Shown here in pieces: positions 33,490-44,577 of a stretch of DNA of 64,000 nucleotides; position 1 is the stretch's first letter; each line of letters opens with the position of its first letter. Both the position numbers and the translations under genes were made by a program. The notes under the pieces are model-generated. The model was not told the DNA's origin. It saw only the letters and a program-made list of their open reading frames with translations, and ran no database searches. The DNA lies in NCBI GenBank assembly GCA_029582165.1, contig CM055877.1, positions 26,224,355-26,288,354 of the forward strand. The letters are read 5' to 3'. This DNA comes from Portulaca oleracea. Its lineage: Eukaryota > Streptophyta > Magnoliopsida > Caryophyllales > Portulacaceae.

Positions 33490-34489
33490 TGGAACGAACA
33501 AGTACGCAAAAGCAACAACAATATGCACACAATGTCGAAACTCCTAGTTTCCACCAAGAACTTCAATAACCACAATCCAATCAACAATTTTTCAACCAAT
33601 TCGACACCCCCAAGCCTCAACCAAGAGCATTCAACAATATCCAAGGAGGGAAAGATGAAATTGTGCACAAAAATCACCCACAATTAGCAAGAAAACGAAC
33701 TTTGATGCACAAAGAGACAAGGGATACCTGAGTTGATGACTTAGGAACTCCTCCTTAGCATTTTCGAACCCCAAGAGGAACACTACCCAGAATTTGCACT
33801 TGAAAAGCTCCACCAAAGGTGCGAAAATGGAGAAGTGGCGCAGCTAGGGCACAATTTCGCAGAAATAGAGAGTTGGGAGGAGGAATTTGTGAAGGATTTG
33901 AGTGATTGGGACAAGGGTTTTAGGGTTTAGAGGGGGAAAGAGGGTTTTTCGAGTGAGTGAGAGGGAAAAGAAATGAGTGAAAATGAGAGGGAGAAAGGTT
34001 ATAAACCCCGACACATTCGCTGCTCTTCGACACACCGTAGGTACGGTGCAGTTCTTGGGCCAAAAACTGGGAAAATTACATAGCATGACCGTAGCTGCGG
34101 TCTGATTTACCGAAGGTGCAGTCTTCTGCGGCCTCTACCCTGCACCTACAGGACTCAAAAAGTTGAAAATAATGTTAAGTCCTAAAATTCTACTCTCTCA
34201 TTATCAACCCTCTTTTCTTACACACTCAACAACTTCCAAGAACATCTTTCAACACTCAAAACCACCATGAAGCACTTCCTTCACAAATTTTCTTCTCACC
34301 CTCGATTTTTTTTTTTTGTACTTTCTCATTTTTCTTTTCTTTTCTAAAACTTCAACAAAACAAAACAAAAGCATTAGGACAAAAGAAATAAAAATGCAGA
34401 AAATAAAAGAAAACACTAAAGTAGAGGAAGTAACTTGTACCTCTTCTCGGGTGCTTGTTTTAGGTCTTAGCTCGACATAATCCATTCTT
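33490..34489 (-). promoter_or_regulatory. Leader between integrase and ORF3 with promoter-like features
   Basis: Read on the minus strand, palindromic sites related to the LTR U3 sites come first (34031-34130, including CACCGTAGGTACGGTG). A TATA-like GGTTTATAACC (about 33997-34007) and a long C/T-rich leader (about 33900-33995) follow, with the ORF3 ATG at 33489. This mirrors the LTR order of palindromes then TATA. Promoter function is an inference. Confidence 0.45.
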
Positions 34490-35688
34490 TCAACTTTTAA
34501 AGTCGGCGAGGAACACCACAACGGTCCCCGCATACTCCTCTCCCATAATGTATGGCTTTATCTTTGATGAATTAACTTTGAAACATTCCTCCTTTGCATT
34601 CTTAAGTTCAACCACCCTAGCGGGAAGGATCTTTACTATTTCAAAGGGCCCGGACCACCTCGATATCAACTTCCTGGAAAAGAGTTTGATCCTCGAATTG
34701 AAGATGAGGACTCTATCACCCACCACATACTCGCGACGGTTCAATCTCTTATCGTGCCATGCTTTGGTTCGCTCTTTGTAGATTCTATTATTTTCGTAGG
34801 AATGAGGTCTCAGTTCCTCAAGCTCCTCCAATTGGAATAAACGACTTGCCCCCGTCGCCTTGAGATCATAATTCATTTTCTTGATCGCCCACATCGTCTT
34901 GTGTTCAATTTCTACGGGAAAATGGCATGCTTTCCCGTAGACAGGGAGGTATGGAGTAGTCCCTATCGGCGTTTATAAGGCGGTGCGATATGCCCACAAG
35001 ACATCATCTAGTTTCTCTGACCAATCTCTTCGTGAGGAACTAACCGTCTTCTCCAAAATGTCCTTAATAGCACGATTCGAAATCTGTACTTGACCTTGAG
35101 TTTGAGGGTGATAGTGGAGTCATCTCTTATGAGTGATACCATACTTTGCTAGGAGGGATCAAACCTCTTCTCGATAAAATGAGATCCATTGTCGCTAATA
35201 ATGACCCTCGGAATACCAAATCTTGGGAATACAATCTTCTTCAAAAACCTTGATACATATTTGCCATCGCACCTCACACATGGAATAGCTTCAACCCATT
35301 TCGAAACATAGTCTATCGCCACTAAAATATATTGATGACCCCTTGATGACGGAAAGGGACCCATAAAATCCAACCCCCACACATCGAAAACCTCCACCTC
35401 GAGAATGAAATTCAGTGGTGACTCATTTTTCCGGGAAATGTTTCCGGACCTTTGGCATTTATCGCACGACTTGACGTGAAGATAGGCATCTCGAAAAAGG
35501 GTCGGCCACCAATAAGCGGCTTGTAGGACTCTCGCAGCCGTCTTTTGAGATCCACCATGACCTCCAACCGGGAACTCATGGCAATGCGTCAATACGGACT
35601 TCACCTCACTCTCGGGTAGGCATCTTCTATACATTCCGTCATTGCACAAACGGAATAGGAATGGATCGTCCCAAAAGAAATGTTTCAC
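34490..35688 (-). pseudogene. Athila integrase (frameshifted)
   Basis: The zinc finger (H..H in THCHEFPVGGHGG and C..C in KSCDKCQRSG) is followed by WGLDFMGPFP with the first catalytic Asp and VIISDNGSHF with the second. The frame then breaks after IEKRFDPS. In another frame the expected third residue occurs as GQVQISN rather than GQVEVSN, so the catalytic Glu is Gln (codon at 35084-35086). The C-terminal DNA-binding part is at 34490-34894 (GDRVLIFNSRIKLFSRKL, SRWSGPFEI). It is not functional as it stands. Confidence 0.88.
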
Positions 35689-35689
35689 A

Positions 35690-36160
35690 TCATGAAAGAA
35701 CTTTTTTCTTTTGATGAGAGGTCAAATTTTGAGGAATCACCTCACTAGAAAAGTAGTTTATGATATCGGCATACCAAGGGTGAGAATGCTTGACGGACAT
35801 AAGACGTTCATCCGAGAAAGAATCCACGATGGGTTGGGTATCCTCCATATCAACAAGGATCCTCGATAGGTGATCGGCTACTACATTCTTAGTGCCGGCC
35901 TTGTCACGAATCTCCAAGTCAAACTCTTGCATTAGCAAAACCCAACGAATCTCCAAGTCAAGCTCCTTCTCCGTGGTTGTGTAATTTTTCTGTGCACTAT
36001 CAAGCGCATGGCTTGCATAGTAAATGACTCGTGGCTTCCTCTCTATGGTTTGAGCCAAACACGCTCCTACGGCGAAATCGCTTGCATCAGCCATGATTTT
36101 GAAAGGTAGTGTCCAATCCGGAGGTTGAACAACCGGAGCAGAAATCAAGGCTTGCTTCAC
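35690..36160 (-). pseudogene. Athila RNase H with internal deletion
   Basis: Starts with ADASDFAVGACLAQ and YYASHALDSAQKNYTTTEKE, the catalytic Asp and Glu region. It then jumps straight to IRWVLLMQEFDLEIRDKAG, so roughly 45 residues including the usual TDH region are missing. A 16-bp direct repeat CGAATCTCCAAGTCAA (35907 and 35945) marks the rearrangement. It continues to the ADHLSRI tether before integrase. Confidence 0.85.
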
Positions 36161-37227
36161 TTGTAGAAAGACTCAAGGCATTCATCAGTAAAAGAGAATG
36201 GGGCATCCTTACACAAGAGATCGGTCAAAGGACGAGCGATTTTTGAAAAATCCTTGACGACCCGACGGTAAAAGCCGGCATGGCCAAGGAAACTACGCAC
36301 CCCTTTAACTGAAACCGGGGGTGGTAGGCGCTCTATCACTTCAAATTTTGCCTTGTCTACTTCGATGTCCCTCGAAGAAATCAAATGTCCCAACACAATA
36401 CCTTCTTCAACCATGAAGTGGCATTTTTCCCAATTCAACACTAAGTCAACTTCCTCACAACGGATGAGAACTTTCTCTAAATTCACGAAATAATCATCAA
36501 AGGTATTACCATAGACAGAAAAATCGTCCATAAAGACTTCCATACATTGTTCAATGAAATCACTAAAAATGGCCATCATGCATCGTTGAAATGTACAGAG
36601 TGCATTACACAAACCAAAAGGCATATGTCTATAAGCAAATGTACCATATGGGTAAGTGAAAGTAGTCTTTTCTTGATGCGCGGGATGGATTGGAATTTGG
36701 AAAAAACCCGAGTACCCATCTAAAAAACAGAAATATGAGTCACCCGCCAACCTCTCTAAGATTTGGTCAATAAAGGGGAGAGGGAAATGGTCTTTCTTGG
36801 TTACTTTGTTTAATTGGCGGTAATTAATGCACATCCGCCATCCGATGACGGTTCGGGTACTAACTAGTTCATTCTTTTCATTCTCAATCACTATCATCCC
36901 ACCCTTCTTAGGTATACACTGAACCGGGCTTACCCGTTCGCTATTTGCGATGGGGAAGATGATCCCAACAGCTAACAACTTGACTACTTCTTTCTTGACT
37001 ACCTCTTGCATATTAGGGTTTAATCGACGCTGTGGTTGCCTAGTTGGTTTTGCATCCTCTAACAAATCAATTGAATGCATGCATATAGATGGGGACAAAC
37101 CTTTCAAATCCTTAATTTTATAACCTAATGCACCCCTATGCTTTCTCAACAAATCAAGAAACTTGGACAAATCAGATTCATGCAATTTGGCATTCACAAT
37201 AACAGGACAAGACTTCTCATCATCCAA
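36157..37227 (-). pseudogene. Athila reverse transcriptase
   Basis: Uninterrupted RT frame: RRLNPNMQEVVKKEVVKLL, VSPVQCIPKKGGM, WRMCINYRQLNKVTKKDHFP, LDGYSGFFQIPI, MPFGLCNALCTFQRCMM and the catalytic motif VFMDDFSVYG, then the connection region (VRSFLGHAGFYRR). The active site looks intact. It overlaps the RNase H frame by 4 nt at 36157-36160, and the two parts would need a frame change, consistent with a decayed single pol frame. Confidence 0.92.
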
Positions 37228-37287
37228 GAAAGCATATTGTAGGAAAGGGGGTAAAGGTTTAAGTTCTAAAGGAGTAGAGGATTTAAT

Positions 37288-38267
37288 TTAGGAGGAAGAC
37301 ATACCCTTGTAGATAGTATCTTGAATCTCCATACACTCAATATGAGGCTCATCAATAGTAATCTCCTCATGCGTTGGTGATGAATCAAGAAGGTTGGTGA
37401 AAAACTTGATGTCGGTGCCGTCGGTCTCAAATTGGAAAGATTCTAAGAGACAAGCTCCCAAAGGATCGTCGCAAGTAGACTCAAGTAGATGAGATTCCTC
37501 AATATATTCATCAACTAGCACCTCCATCATATCGATAGCATAGCATGAATCCCCATACGAAGGATTTTTCAAGGACCCCTCGAGGTTGAAAATAATGCTT
37601 TCATCACCGACATTCAATGACATACTACCTTGCTTCACATCTATTATTGCTCCGGCCGTGGCAAGGAATGGCCTTCCCAAAATAATAGGAATGTTGTGGT
37701 CTTCCTCCTCTCTAAAATCACAAAATCACACGGTATCAAAAATCTGCCCACTTGGACTAGAATGTCCTCTAATATACCCAAAGGTCTTCGCACGGAACGA
37801 TCGTCCAATTGAAGATTGATTGTTGTAGGAGTTAGATCGTCGAGATTCAACTTCTTGCATATAGAATGAGGCATAACACTCACGCTAGCCCCTAAATCAC
37901 AAAGGGCACGACCAATCCGCATGTCACCGATGGTGCAAGGAATAGAAAAACTCCCGGGGTCGGCTAACTTCTCCGGAGTTTTGTTGTCAATAATAAAACT
38001 ACAATCCGCCGTCAAGTGGATAGTAGATTTCTCTTGAATTCTCCTTTTGCTTGTGAGAAGCTCCTTCAAGTGCTTCTTGAAAGATGGGACCTCGGAAATA
38101 GCATCTAGAAATGGAATGCTCACTTGAAGCTTTTTGAGCATCCCAAGGAACTTTGAAAACTTCGCATCGGACTTACGCTTTGCTAACCGCTCGGGAAAAG
38201 GAACCGGCGGTAACTTCGGCTTCTCAGTGACTTGGATCGGCTCTTCTTCCACCATTCTTCCTTTCAT
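37288..38267 (-). pseudogene. Athila protease region
   Basis: The piece at 37644-38267 has LPPVPFPERLAKRKSDAKF, then the retropepsin site as ALCDLGASVSVMP (DLGAS rather than DTGAS, usual for Athila-lineage proteins) and LDDRSVRRPLGILEDILVQVG. It shifts frame near 37680 into MGRPFLATAGAIIDV and an acidic linker toward RT (37288-37680). Confidence 0.85.
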
Positions 38268-39900
38268 TTCCTTCCCTTCTCCTTCTCCTTCTCCATCTCC
38301 TCTCTTTCTTTACTAGATTCTTCCAGCTCCTCATCATGAATTCCATCATCTCCCTCACCCAAAACAAATTCACTCTCCCGTTCCTCTATCAAATCCTCCT
38401 CCTCCGTGACATCCACCCCAACACCCTCTTTTTCCCCCAAGACATCCTCTTCTACCATTTAAGGACCTTCAACCTCCCTACCACTCCTCAATGTAATAGC
38501 GTTAAGTTGCCCCTTAGGGTTTGGTTGAGGTTGGCTAGGAAGAGATTGGATAGGTTTAGCTTGTTGTGCCATTTGAGCCAATTGTAACTCAAGATTCTTG
38601 ATGCGTGCTTGGTCTCTATCTTGAGTTAATGAGATCTTTTGTAGAAGTTGCTCAATGGAAAATTCTTGTTGTGGTGGTTTGGGTGCTTGGGAAGTTTGAC
38701 CAAGGTGGGGGTTTTGTTGGTATTGGCGGCGATTTTGATTTGGGAAACCGGGGGGTGGGTTTTGGTTTTGTGGAGCTTGTTGGTTGTAGGCGTAATTCCC
38801 ACGAGGGCGAACGGGATTTTGAGTGGAATAGGAAAGGTTATTGTTAGGATAGATAGCTTGGACTTGCTCGTCTTGATACTCTTCACACCGTTGCAAAGAA
38901 TGTGGCCCTCCACAAAAATCACATACAAGAAATCGGACATCCGGAATAAGCATAGGTACCTCTTGAGCTGCCTTTACTTGCCTCGTAGTCTCTTCCAAGG
39001 CCTTCTTTTTTTGCATCTCCAATACGGCATTCATAAGAAACTTGATTGTAGGGTTGCTTTCTAAAGAAGGACCTCCATCTTTTGAACCACGGCCGCCTCC
39101 CCAATGTGCAGAGTTTTGAGATAACTCGTGAAGAAATACGTTTGCTTCTTCCGCTGTCTTCTTGAGAAACATGCCACCCGAGGCATGATCGATGGATTCT
39201 CACAAAGAACTAAATAGTCCTGAATAAAAATGGTGCAAAAGTAGCCAATCTTCCAGATTGTGGTGAAGACACCTCCGTTGGAGACCTTTGAATCTCCCCC
39301 ATGCTTCGAATAATGACTCACCGGACTCTTGTTGAAAACTCATAATGGCTTGCCTCAACCGACACGTCTCATCGTTGGGGAAACACCTTTGAAGAAAATC
39401 ACGACTGAGGGCATCCCATGTAGAATAAGTACCCGACGGACTCGTCTTGAGCAACAATAGTGCTTTCCCTTTCAAAGTGAGAGGGAAAAACTTTAGCTTC
39501 ATGTATTCGGCGGAAACTCCATTCATTTGCACGAAATCGATGCGCTGCTCGAACCTGTTGATGTGGTCGATGGGATTTCATGTTCTCCTCCATGGTACGG
39601 AGTGTTCTCGAATATCTGCAACAAATATGGATTAAACTCGAACGATGCGTTTGGTTATAATGCAGGTAATATTATGGGATCGCCTCCCGTACCCGATGAT
39701 GGTAACGAATATGATGCTAAGGTACGGGGTGGACTTGTATCTCCCGCAGCCATTGGAATTTCGACACTCACTTGCTCCCTTTGTTGCCTTTCTCGTCTCC
39801 AGCTAGCGTTTGCCTTGCGAATAATACTTTCCGGGTTCGAAATCGGTGTAGTTTTAGGCGTTCGGCCTCGTCGAGGCCAAGTCTACATGCACAAAAAGAA
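38264..39900 (-). pseudogene. Athila gag, frameshifted
   Basis: The N-terminal part is at about 39535-39900 with an internal stop. The retrotransposon gag core is at 39200-39532 (FPLTLKGKALLLLKTSPSGT, ESLFEAWGRFKGLQRRC). After a frame change come a CDFCGGPHSLQRC zinc knuckle, a Gln/Pro/Asn-rich stretch and the lineage-typical NAITLRSGREVEGP in 38459-39172. A stop at 38459 is followed in frame by a Glu-rich segment (38264-38458) leading to protease. Confidence 0.85.
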
Positions 39901-40004
39901 CAAATAGAATAATCAAATTCCCAACAACCAAGGATATCAAATCTCTAGCAAGTGAAATGATCTTAAACAACCTAAAGACAAAAAGCTAAGCTAGGTGCGC
40001 TTGC

Positions 40005-40022
40005 TCCCCAGTAACGGCGCCA
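40005..40022 (-). promoter_or_regulatory. Primer binding site, tRNA-Asp type
   Basis: On the minus strand TGGCGCCGTTACTGGGGA lies 5 nt after the 5' LTR. It is the known Athila primer site TGGCGCCGTTGCCGGGGA with two differences. It is complementary to the 3' end of plant tRNA-Asp. Confidence 0.88.
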
Positions 40023-40027
40023 TTTTG

Positions 40028-41851
40028 TGTAACGTGGTTTTTGTACCCCGGTTTTGTATCGTTCTTCTCAGGGAGCTAGGGGCCTTGGCTAGGACAAATT
40101 GACTCTAGGTGAGGATTAGGATCACAAGATAACATGAGGGTTTTTGGTGAAAAACAGAACAAACACAACTATGGTTCAGTCGATATGGGAAACAATGGGT
40201 GTCGGGAGATTTCGGGTTGCAAACGGTAATTAGGACGAGGGTTTTGTAATTAGAAAGCAACAAAATAGTAGAATCAAGTGACAATCCCGTTAGAATAAAC
40301 CCACTGGATTTTCTTTTTCAAGCATAAGCCGGATTAACTTCCTACAAGCCAACCACGGACCCGGAGGGTTAAAGAAACAAGACTCTCTAGTTAGCTTCTA
40401 TTCACTTTCGTGAGTAGAATACTAACTATCCCGATTCCAACCTTCCAACTCAAGTGCTGGAGGTGTTTGGGACTTTCATACCCAAATACATCCCACTTGA
40501 GGGAAGAATAGGAATGGAAAATTGATTCCACTACAAATTACCTCCTAAAATTGCTAACCCAATCCAAATAAACCATTCACATCCTTAGTTTCTCCCTAAC
40601 CCACAAGGGTTCTAGCCTTTAATCATCTTAACTAACATGCTAACAACAATAATAACTTCATTCATACTTAAAACAGAGAATCTAGATAATCAAAGCAACA
40701 ATCAACAAACCCCAAGCAATCTAATAACAAAAACAGAGATTAAAGAGTAAATAGATGAACTAAAGAGAGTAAGGGTCAAGAAATGCTCATTATTTTGATG
40801 CCAATGGAAGGATGATCCAGAATAATAAGAATCCAACGCTCCAAAATAAGATAAATCTTCAGAACTTCAATAGAAATCCAATAAAATCCAGTGTAAATGT
40901 AATAATCCAAGTGCAAACACTCACTAATCACTAAGAAATCACTCTAATTGAAAGCTAAAATGTTGTTAATTGAGAGCTAAGATATGATAAGATAAAGCTA
41001 AGATAGAATTAGATAGAATGCTGCTGCTAATCGTCCAAGTAGCAATATATACGAGCCAAATTAGTTACTCAAAACGCAGCACTTCACTCAACAGAATCGC
41101 GTGAGCTGCACGGGCATGTAGATACGGTCCATGGGACCGTAGGTACGGTCCTGCGAAGCGAACTGTGCAATTCTTCTCTCCTTCGCAACACCACAGGTAC
41201 GGTGTATCTGGACCGTAGGTGCGATCTTGCGAATCAAGCTAGGCGATTCTTCTCTCCTTCGCAACACCGCAGGTACGGTGTATCTGGACCGTAGGTGCGG
41301 TCTTGCGAATCAAGCTAGGCGATTCTTCTCTCCTTCGCAACACCGCAGGTGCGGTATTCCCGGACCGTAGGTACGGTGTTGCTCGGGGCTTCACTTCCTG
41401 CGCACGCCTTGGCACCCACCGCAGGAGCGGTCCTCAGGACCGTAGGTATGGTCCTGCTCGGGTAAATTGAAGCTCTGGGAAAGCGCCCGCTATGTGGAAG
41501 GTGACGGGGGCTATGACCTTGGTGCGTGTGACGGCGAGCAGATGAGAGGGGTAACGCCCGCTACCCTGAACGTAGCGGGTGTTACCTTGGCAAAACTCAG
41601 CAAAACTCTATCTTTTGAGATGCTCGATATGTCCGGCCTTTTTACTTTCTTCGCCTTTAACTCGTTCAAGACCCGGGAAATCTCGGGATTCCCAAAATAG
41701 CTACAAAATGGCCCTATTTACCACGTTTTGAGTAAAAACTCCAAAATCTACAAATAACCAAAACGTATTAAAAGTTATGAAATTAAACTACAAAACAAGT
41801 CAAAAGCCTAAGAATTAAGGCGCTATTTAGACACAAAAATGGGTCTAAACA
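40028..41851 (-). repeat. Athila 5' LTR (1824 bp)
   Basis: Partner of 28095-29919 with the same ends. It carries the U3 repeats at 41120-41455, including GGACCGTAGGTACGGTCC at 41134-41151, and the TATA-like box at about 41043-41054. It is next to the primer site, so it is the 5' LTR of the minus-strand element. Confidence 0.95.
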
Positions 41852-42364
41852 CCCTACTTATGCGAATTGGATGACAATAATCCCTACTTTCAATTTGTAT
41901 TCTGGTGGTTCAAAAAAAAAAAAATTGTATTGTAGTGGGACATAATCGAGAATATACCCTAAATATCATAGATTTTGTGTTGCATTTGATTCAAAACTTT
42001 GTATAACACTTTACCACGATTTTTAATGAATTTACAGCATTTCTCCCAATTTGTTTCAATTTTTGTTCAATTTTTTATAATTTTTTTCAATTTTATTTTT
42101 TTTAAAAAATCATAATAATTGCTCGAAATCTCAAAAAAATAATTTAAAAAATATTTTAGTAACTACACTTCATTATCTATCTGGGGGCAAGTATAAAAAT
42201 AAAACAAAAACAATATGGGGTAGGCATAAAAAAATAAAAAGAATATGTTGATGGACTTGGTACCACTAAAATATAATTTTTTTTTACCACTAGAAGACAA
42301 ATTGAAAGTAGGGATTATTGTCATCTAATTTGCAAAAGTAGGGATTATTAGAATCTAATTTTCT

Positions 42365-42379
42365 TATATATATATATAT
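42365..42379. repeat. (TA)n tract at the MITE/LINE junction
   Basis: Short TA run between the foldback MITE and the LINE 5' end. Confidence 0.7.
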
Positions 42380-42526
42380 GTTGATGGACTTGGATTTTCT
42401 CTCTCTACGAGAGCCTCTCTCTCTCTAAGGATTTCCGGCAAGTTTTTCCAGTTAATGTTTAGAGGGATGCTTCTCTTTTTAGTAGTTGTGAGTCAATCTT
42501 GAGGGTGTTGGATTCTGAAACTTTGT

Positions 42527-43422
42527 TTGTTTAGGAAGATGAAGGATTCGAATTCACAAAACGTTGTCTTTCATTTTTGTTCTTTAATAGGTGAGAGAGA
42601 TCAAAGCTTAGGTTTTATACCACCGAAATCGATTGATGGAAATTTGTATGCTGAAATTGGGGAGGACGATATAGTTCTTGATTCATGGGAGAACTCAGTT
42701 CTTTGTAGAATTCTGGGAGAAACTAGGAGATGAAGGTGTTTTAAGAGTCGATCTGGAAGGGAATGGCGATTAAGAAAATTTGTAAAGCTCGTAGAGGTGT
42801 TTTTGTGGTGAAATTTCAAGATGAGCAATACAAAAACATGGTGCTAGAAAAGGGAGTTTATTACTGTGAAAACAAGCCAATGTTGGTCAGAGATCGGAAT
42901 GAGGAGCTCAGCATCGATACAGATTCGATTCTCTCATTACCGATTTGGGTTATTCTTCCAAAACTTGATGTCAAGTACTGGAACCCTAATGGTTTCAGTA
43001 AAATTGGTAGTACGCTTGGCATTCGATTAAGACTTGCTTAAGAACAAGGGACAAGATTGACCTCACTGCAGCCAGATTGATGGTAGAGATGAATGTGGAT
43101 GGTAATTTTCCTAATGTTATTAATTTTGCTGATAATGGTTTGATAGTTTGGCAGAAAGTGATCTATGATTGGAAGCCTATTAAGTGCTCGTATTGTAAGA
43201 ACTTTGGTCACACTGTGGTGGATTGCAAGTTGAAGAATATACCGCGCGAACAACAATAGGTGACATTAGCATTATCAACCCCCACTTGAACATCCCGGGG
43301 GGTAGTCTGCGAAGAATAGCACGGAAAGACCTTTTTAAGAAAAGAAAAAATTTGGGTAAGCATATACAATTTTTTTTCCCCAAAAGAAGACCTCTCCAGA
43401 CAGATAGCTTACTTAATTAAGC
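42527..43422 (+). pseudogene. LINE ORF1 (DUF4283-like plus zinc knuckle)
   Basis: Frames at 42527-42733 and 42763-43041 together form the plant LINE ORF1 domain (CKARRGVFVVKFQDEQYKNM, VYYCENKPMLVRDR, LPIWVILPKLDVKYW). A third frame holds the knuckle CSYCKNFGHTVVDC near 43186-43227. At least two frame changes break it. Confidence 0.8.
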
Positions 43423-43702
43423 TAAATTCAGACCAATCAATCGTATATTGATTAATACGTAATCGATCGAAGACTACTTGAAAACGGCTCTTCTGCTCAG
43501 AAACGAAATGTTCCTATGGAGAGAACTCAACATGTACCTGTGGTAAGAACGAATGATATCAATGTAATCTCTGAGTCACCATCCACAAGCTCTAATCCTA
43601 TTTCTCCAGTTCCAAGTAGCAACAAACGTTCAATTCCCACTCCATCGGTACCCTCTAAAGGCCTGCCTCCAGTTTCACATAAACCTCGCACGATTCAAGC
43701 GG

Positions 43703-44568
43703 GTGAGTTTCTCAAATTTTTCCAAAAGGCAGGAGGGTCAATTCCTGAGGGTTATGGTTAATATTATTAGCTGGAATGTTAAGGGATGTGGTAGGTTCAA
43801 TAAGCAAGTTGACATTCGTCAATTTTTGCACAAACATCAAGTGAGCCTTGTTGGTTTGCTTGAGATGAAAAAAAAAAAGAGAAAATGGCGGAATTGGGTT
43901 CTCATATGTTGAGTGGCTGGCAGTTTGTTCATAATGCTCATATCAGTGGCAAATGCAGGATTTTGGTGGCTTGGAAATCGAGTTTTTATAATGTTGAAGT
44001 TTTGGACATTCAATCTCAATAGATTCATGTTGCTGTTATTAATCTTGAGGATGGTTTTAAGTTTCAAGTGACTTTTGTCTATGGTTCTAATAGCTTACAG
44101 GAAAGGAAATTAGTTTGGGAGAATCTGTCTGTGTTATCCAATGTTATTCCTGAAGGCTGGTTGGTTCTGGGTGATTTTAACTGGGTTTTAAGAGTTGATG
44201 ATAGAATTGGTGGAACTCAGGTTGAATTTTTTGAAGTTGTTGATTTCCAGGATTGTATTCGGACTAACAACCTGTAGGAATTGAACTTTATCGGGGATTA
44301 TTTCACTTGGACAAATTCACATGTTTGGTCAAAAATTGACAGGGCTTTTTCCAATAATGAGTGGCTGCATCAGGGAAAGTTTACTCAAACAAGGTTCCTT
44401 CCTTTTGGGTTATCGGATCATACTCCTATCTTGATCTCTTTTCTGAATGCTCCTAAGCATAATCACTCATTTAAATGTTGTATGAAGTGGCACAGCTCTA
44501 GGTTATATCAAGGTATTATTGTTGATGCCCTGTCTAAGGTCAGAGGTGGTTTTAAAATGTTTCAGTAG
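43703..44568 (+). pseudogene. LINE ORF2 endonuclease
   Basis: The ORF2 start is probably the Met at 43754 (MVNIISWNVKGC). Pieces in successive frames show LVGLLEMK (the catalytic Glu region), VLGDFNWV (Asp/Asn), IDRAFSNNEWL and LSDHTPILISF (the final Asp-His). The order and motifs are those of apurinic-type endonucleases of plant L1 elements. Broken by stops at about 43912, 44022 and 44277. Confidence 0.85.
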
Positions 44569-44577
44569 CAGCAGCTT

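Larger units (their letters stand above)
28095..41851 (-). mobile_element. Complete Athila-type Ty3/gypsy LTR retrotransposon (13.8 kb)
   Basis: It has two LTRs starting TGTAACG and ending ..CTAAACA on the plus strand, a perfect 5-bp TSD CCCTA (28090-28094 and 41852-41856), and a primer site matching the tRNA-Asp type used by Athila elements. On the minus strand the order is gag, protease, RT, RNase H, integrase, ORF3, then a 2.2-kb 3' untranslated region. Gag and pol are broken by frameshifts, stops and a deletion; ORF3 is open. LTR divergence over the first 700 bp looks like 3-5% by eye, so the insertion is not recent. It is defective for autonomous movement. Confidence 0.95.
28066..42364. 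mobile_element. Foldback MITE split by the Athila element (28066-28094 plus 41852-42364)
   Basis: The left stub GGAAATTGGATTCTAATAAT (then CCCTA) and the sequence after the Athila element (GCGAATTGGATGACAATAAT) together mirror the right arm at about 42275-42364 (GGGATTATTGTCATCTAATT, GGGATTATTAGAATCTAATT). Removing the Athila element and one CCCTA copy gives a roughly 540-bp inverted-repeat element bounded by TA microsatellites on both sides. Confidence 0.8.

Noticed and set aside
33000..33528. Retroviral-type envelope glycoprotein call for Athila ORF3
   Set aside because: No signal peptide, furin-like site or convincing membrane anchor; the C-terminus is an acidic stretch plus coiled coil, so only the position is env-like.
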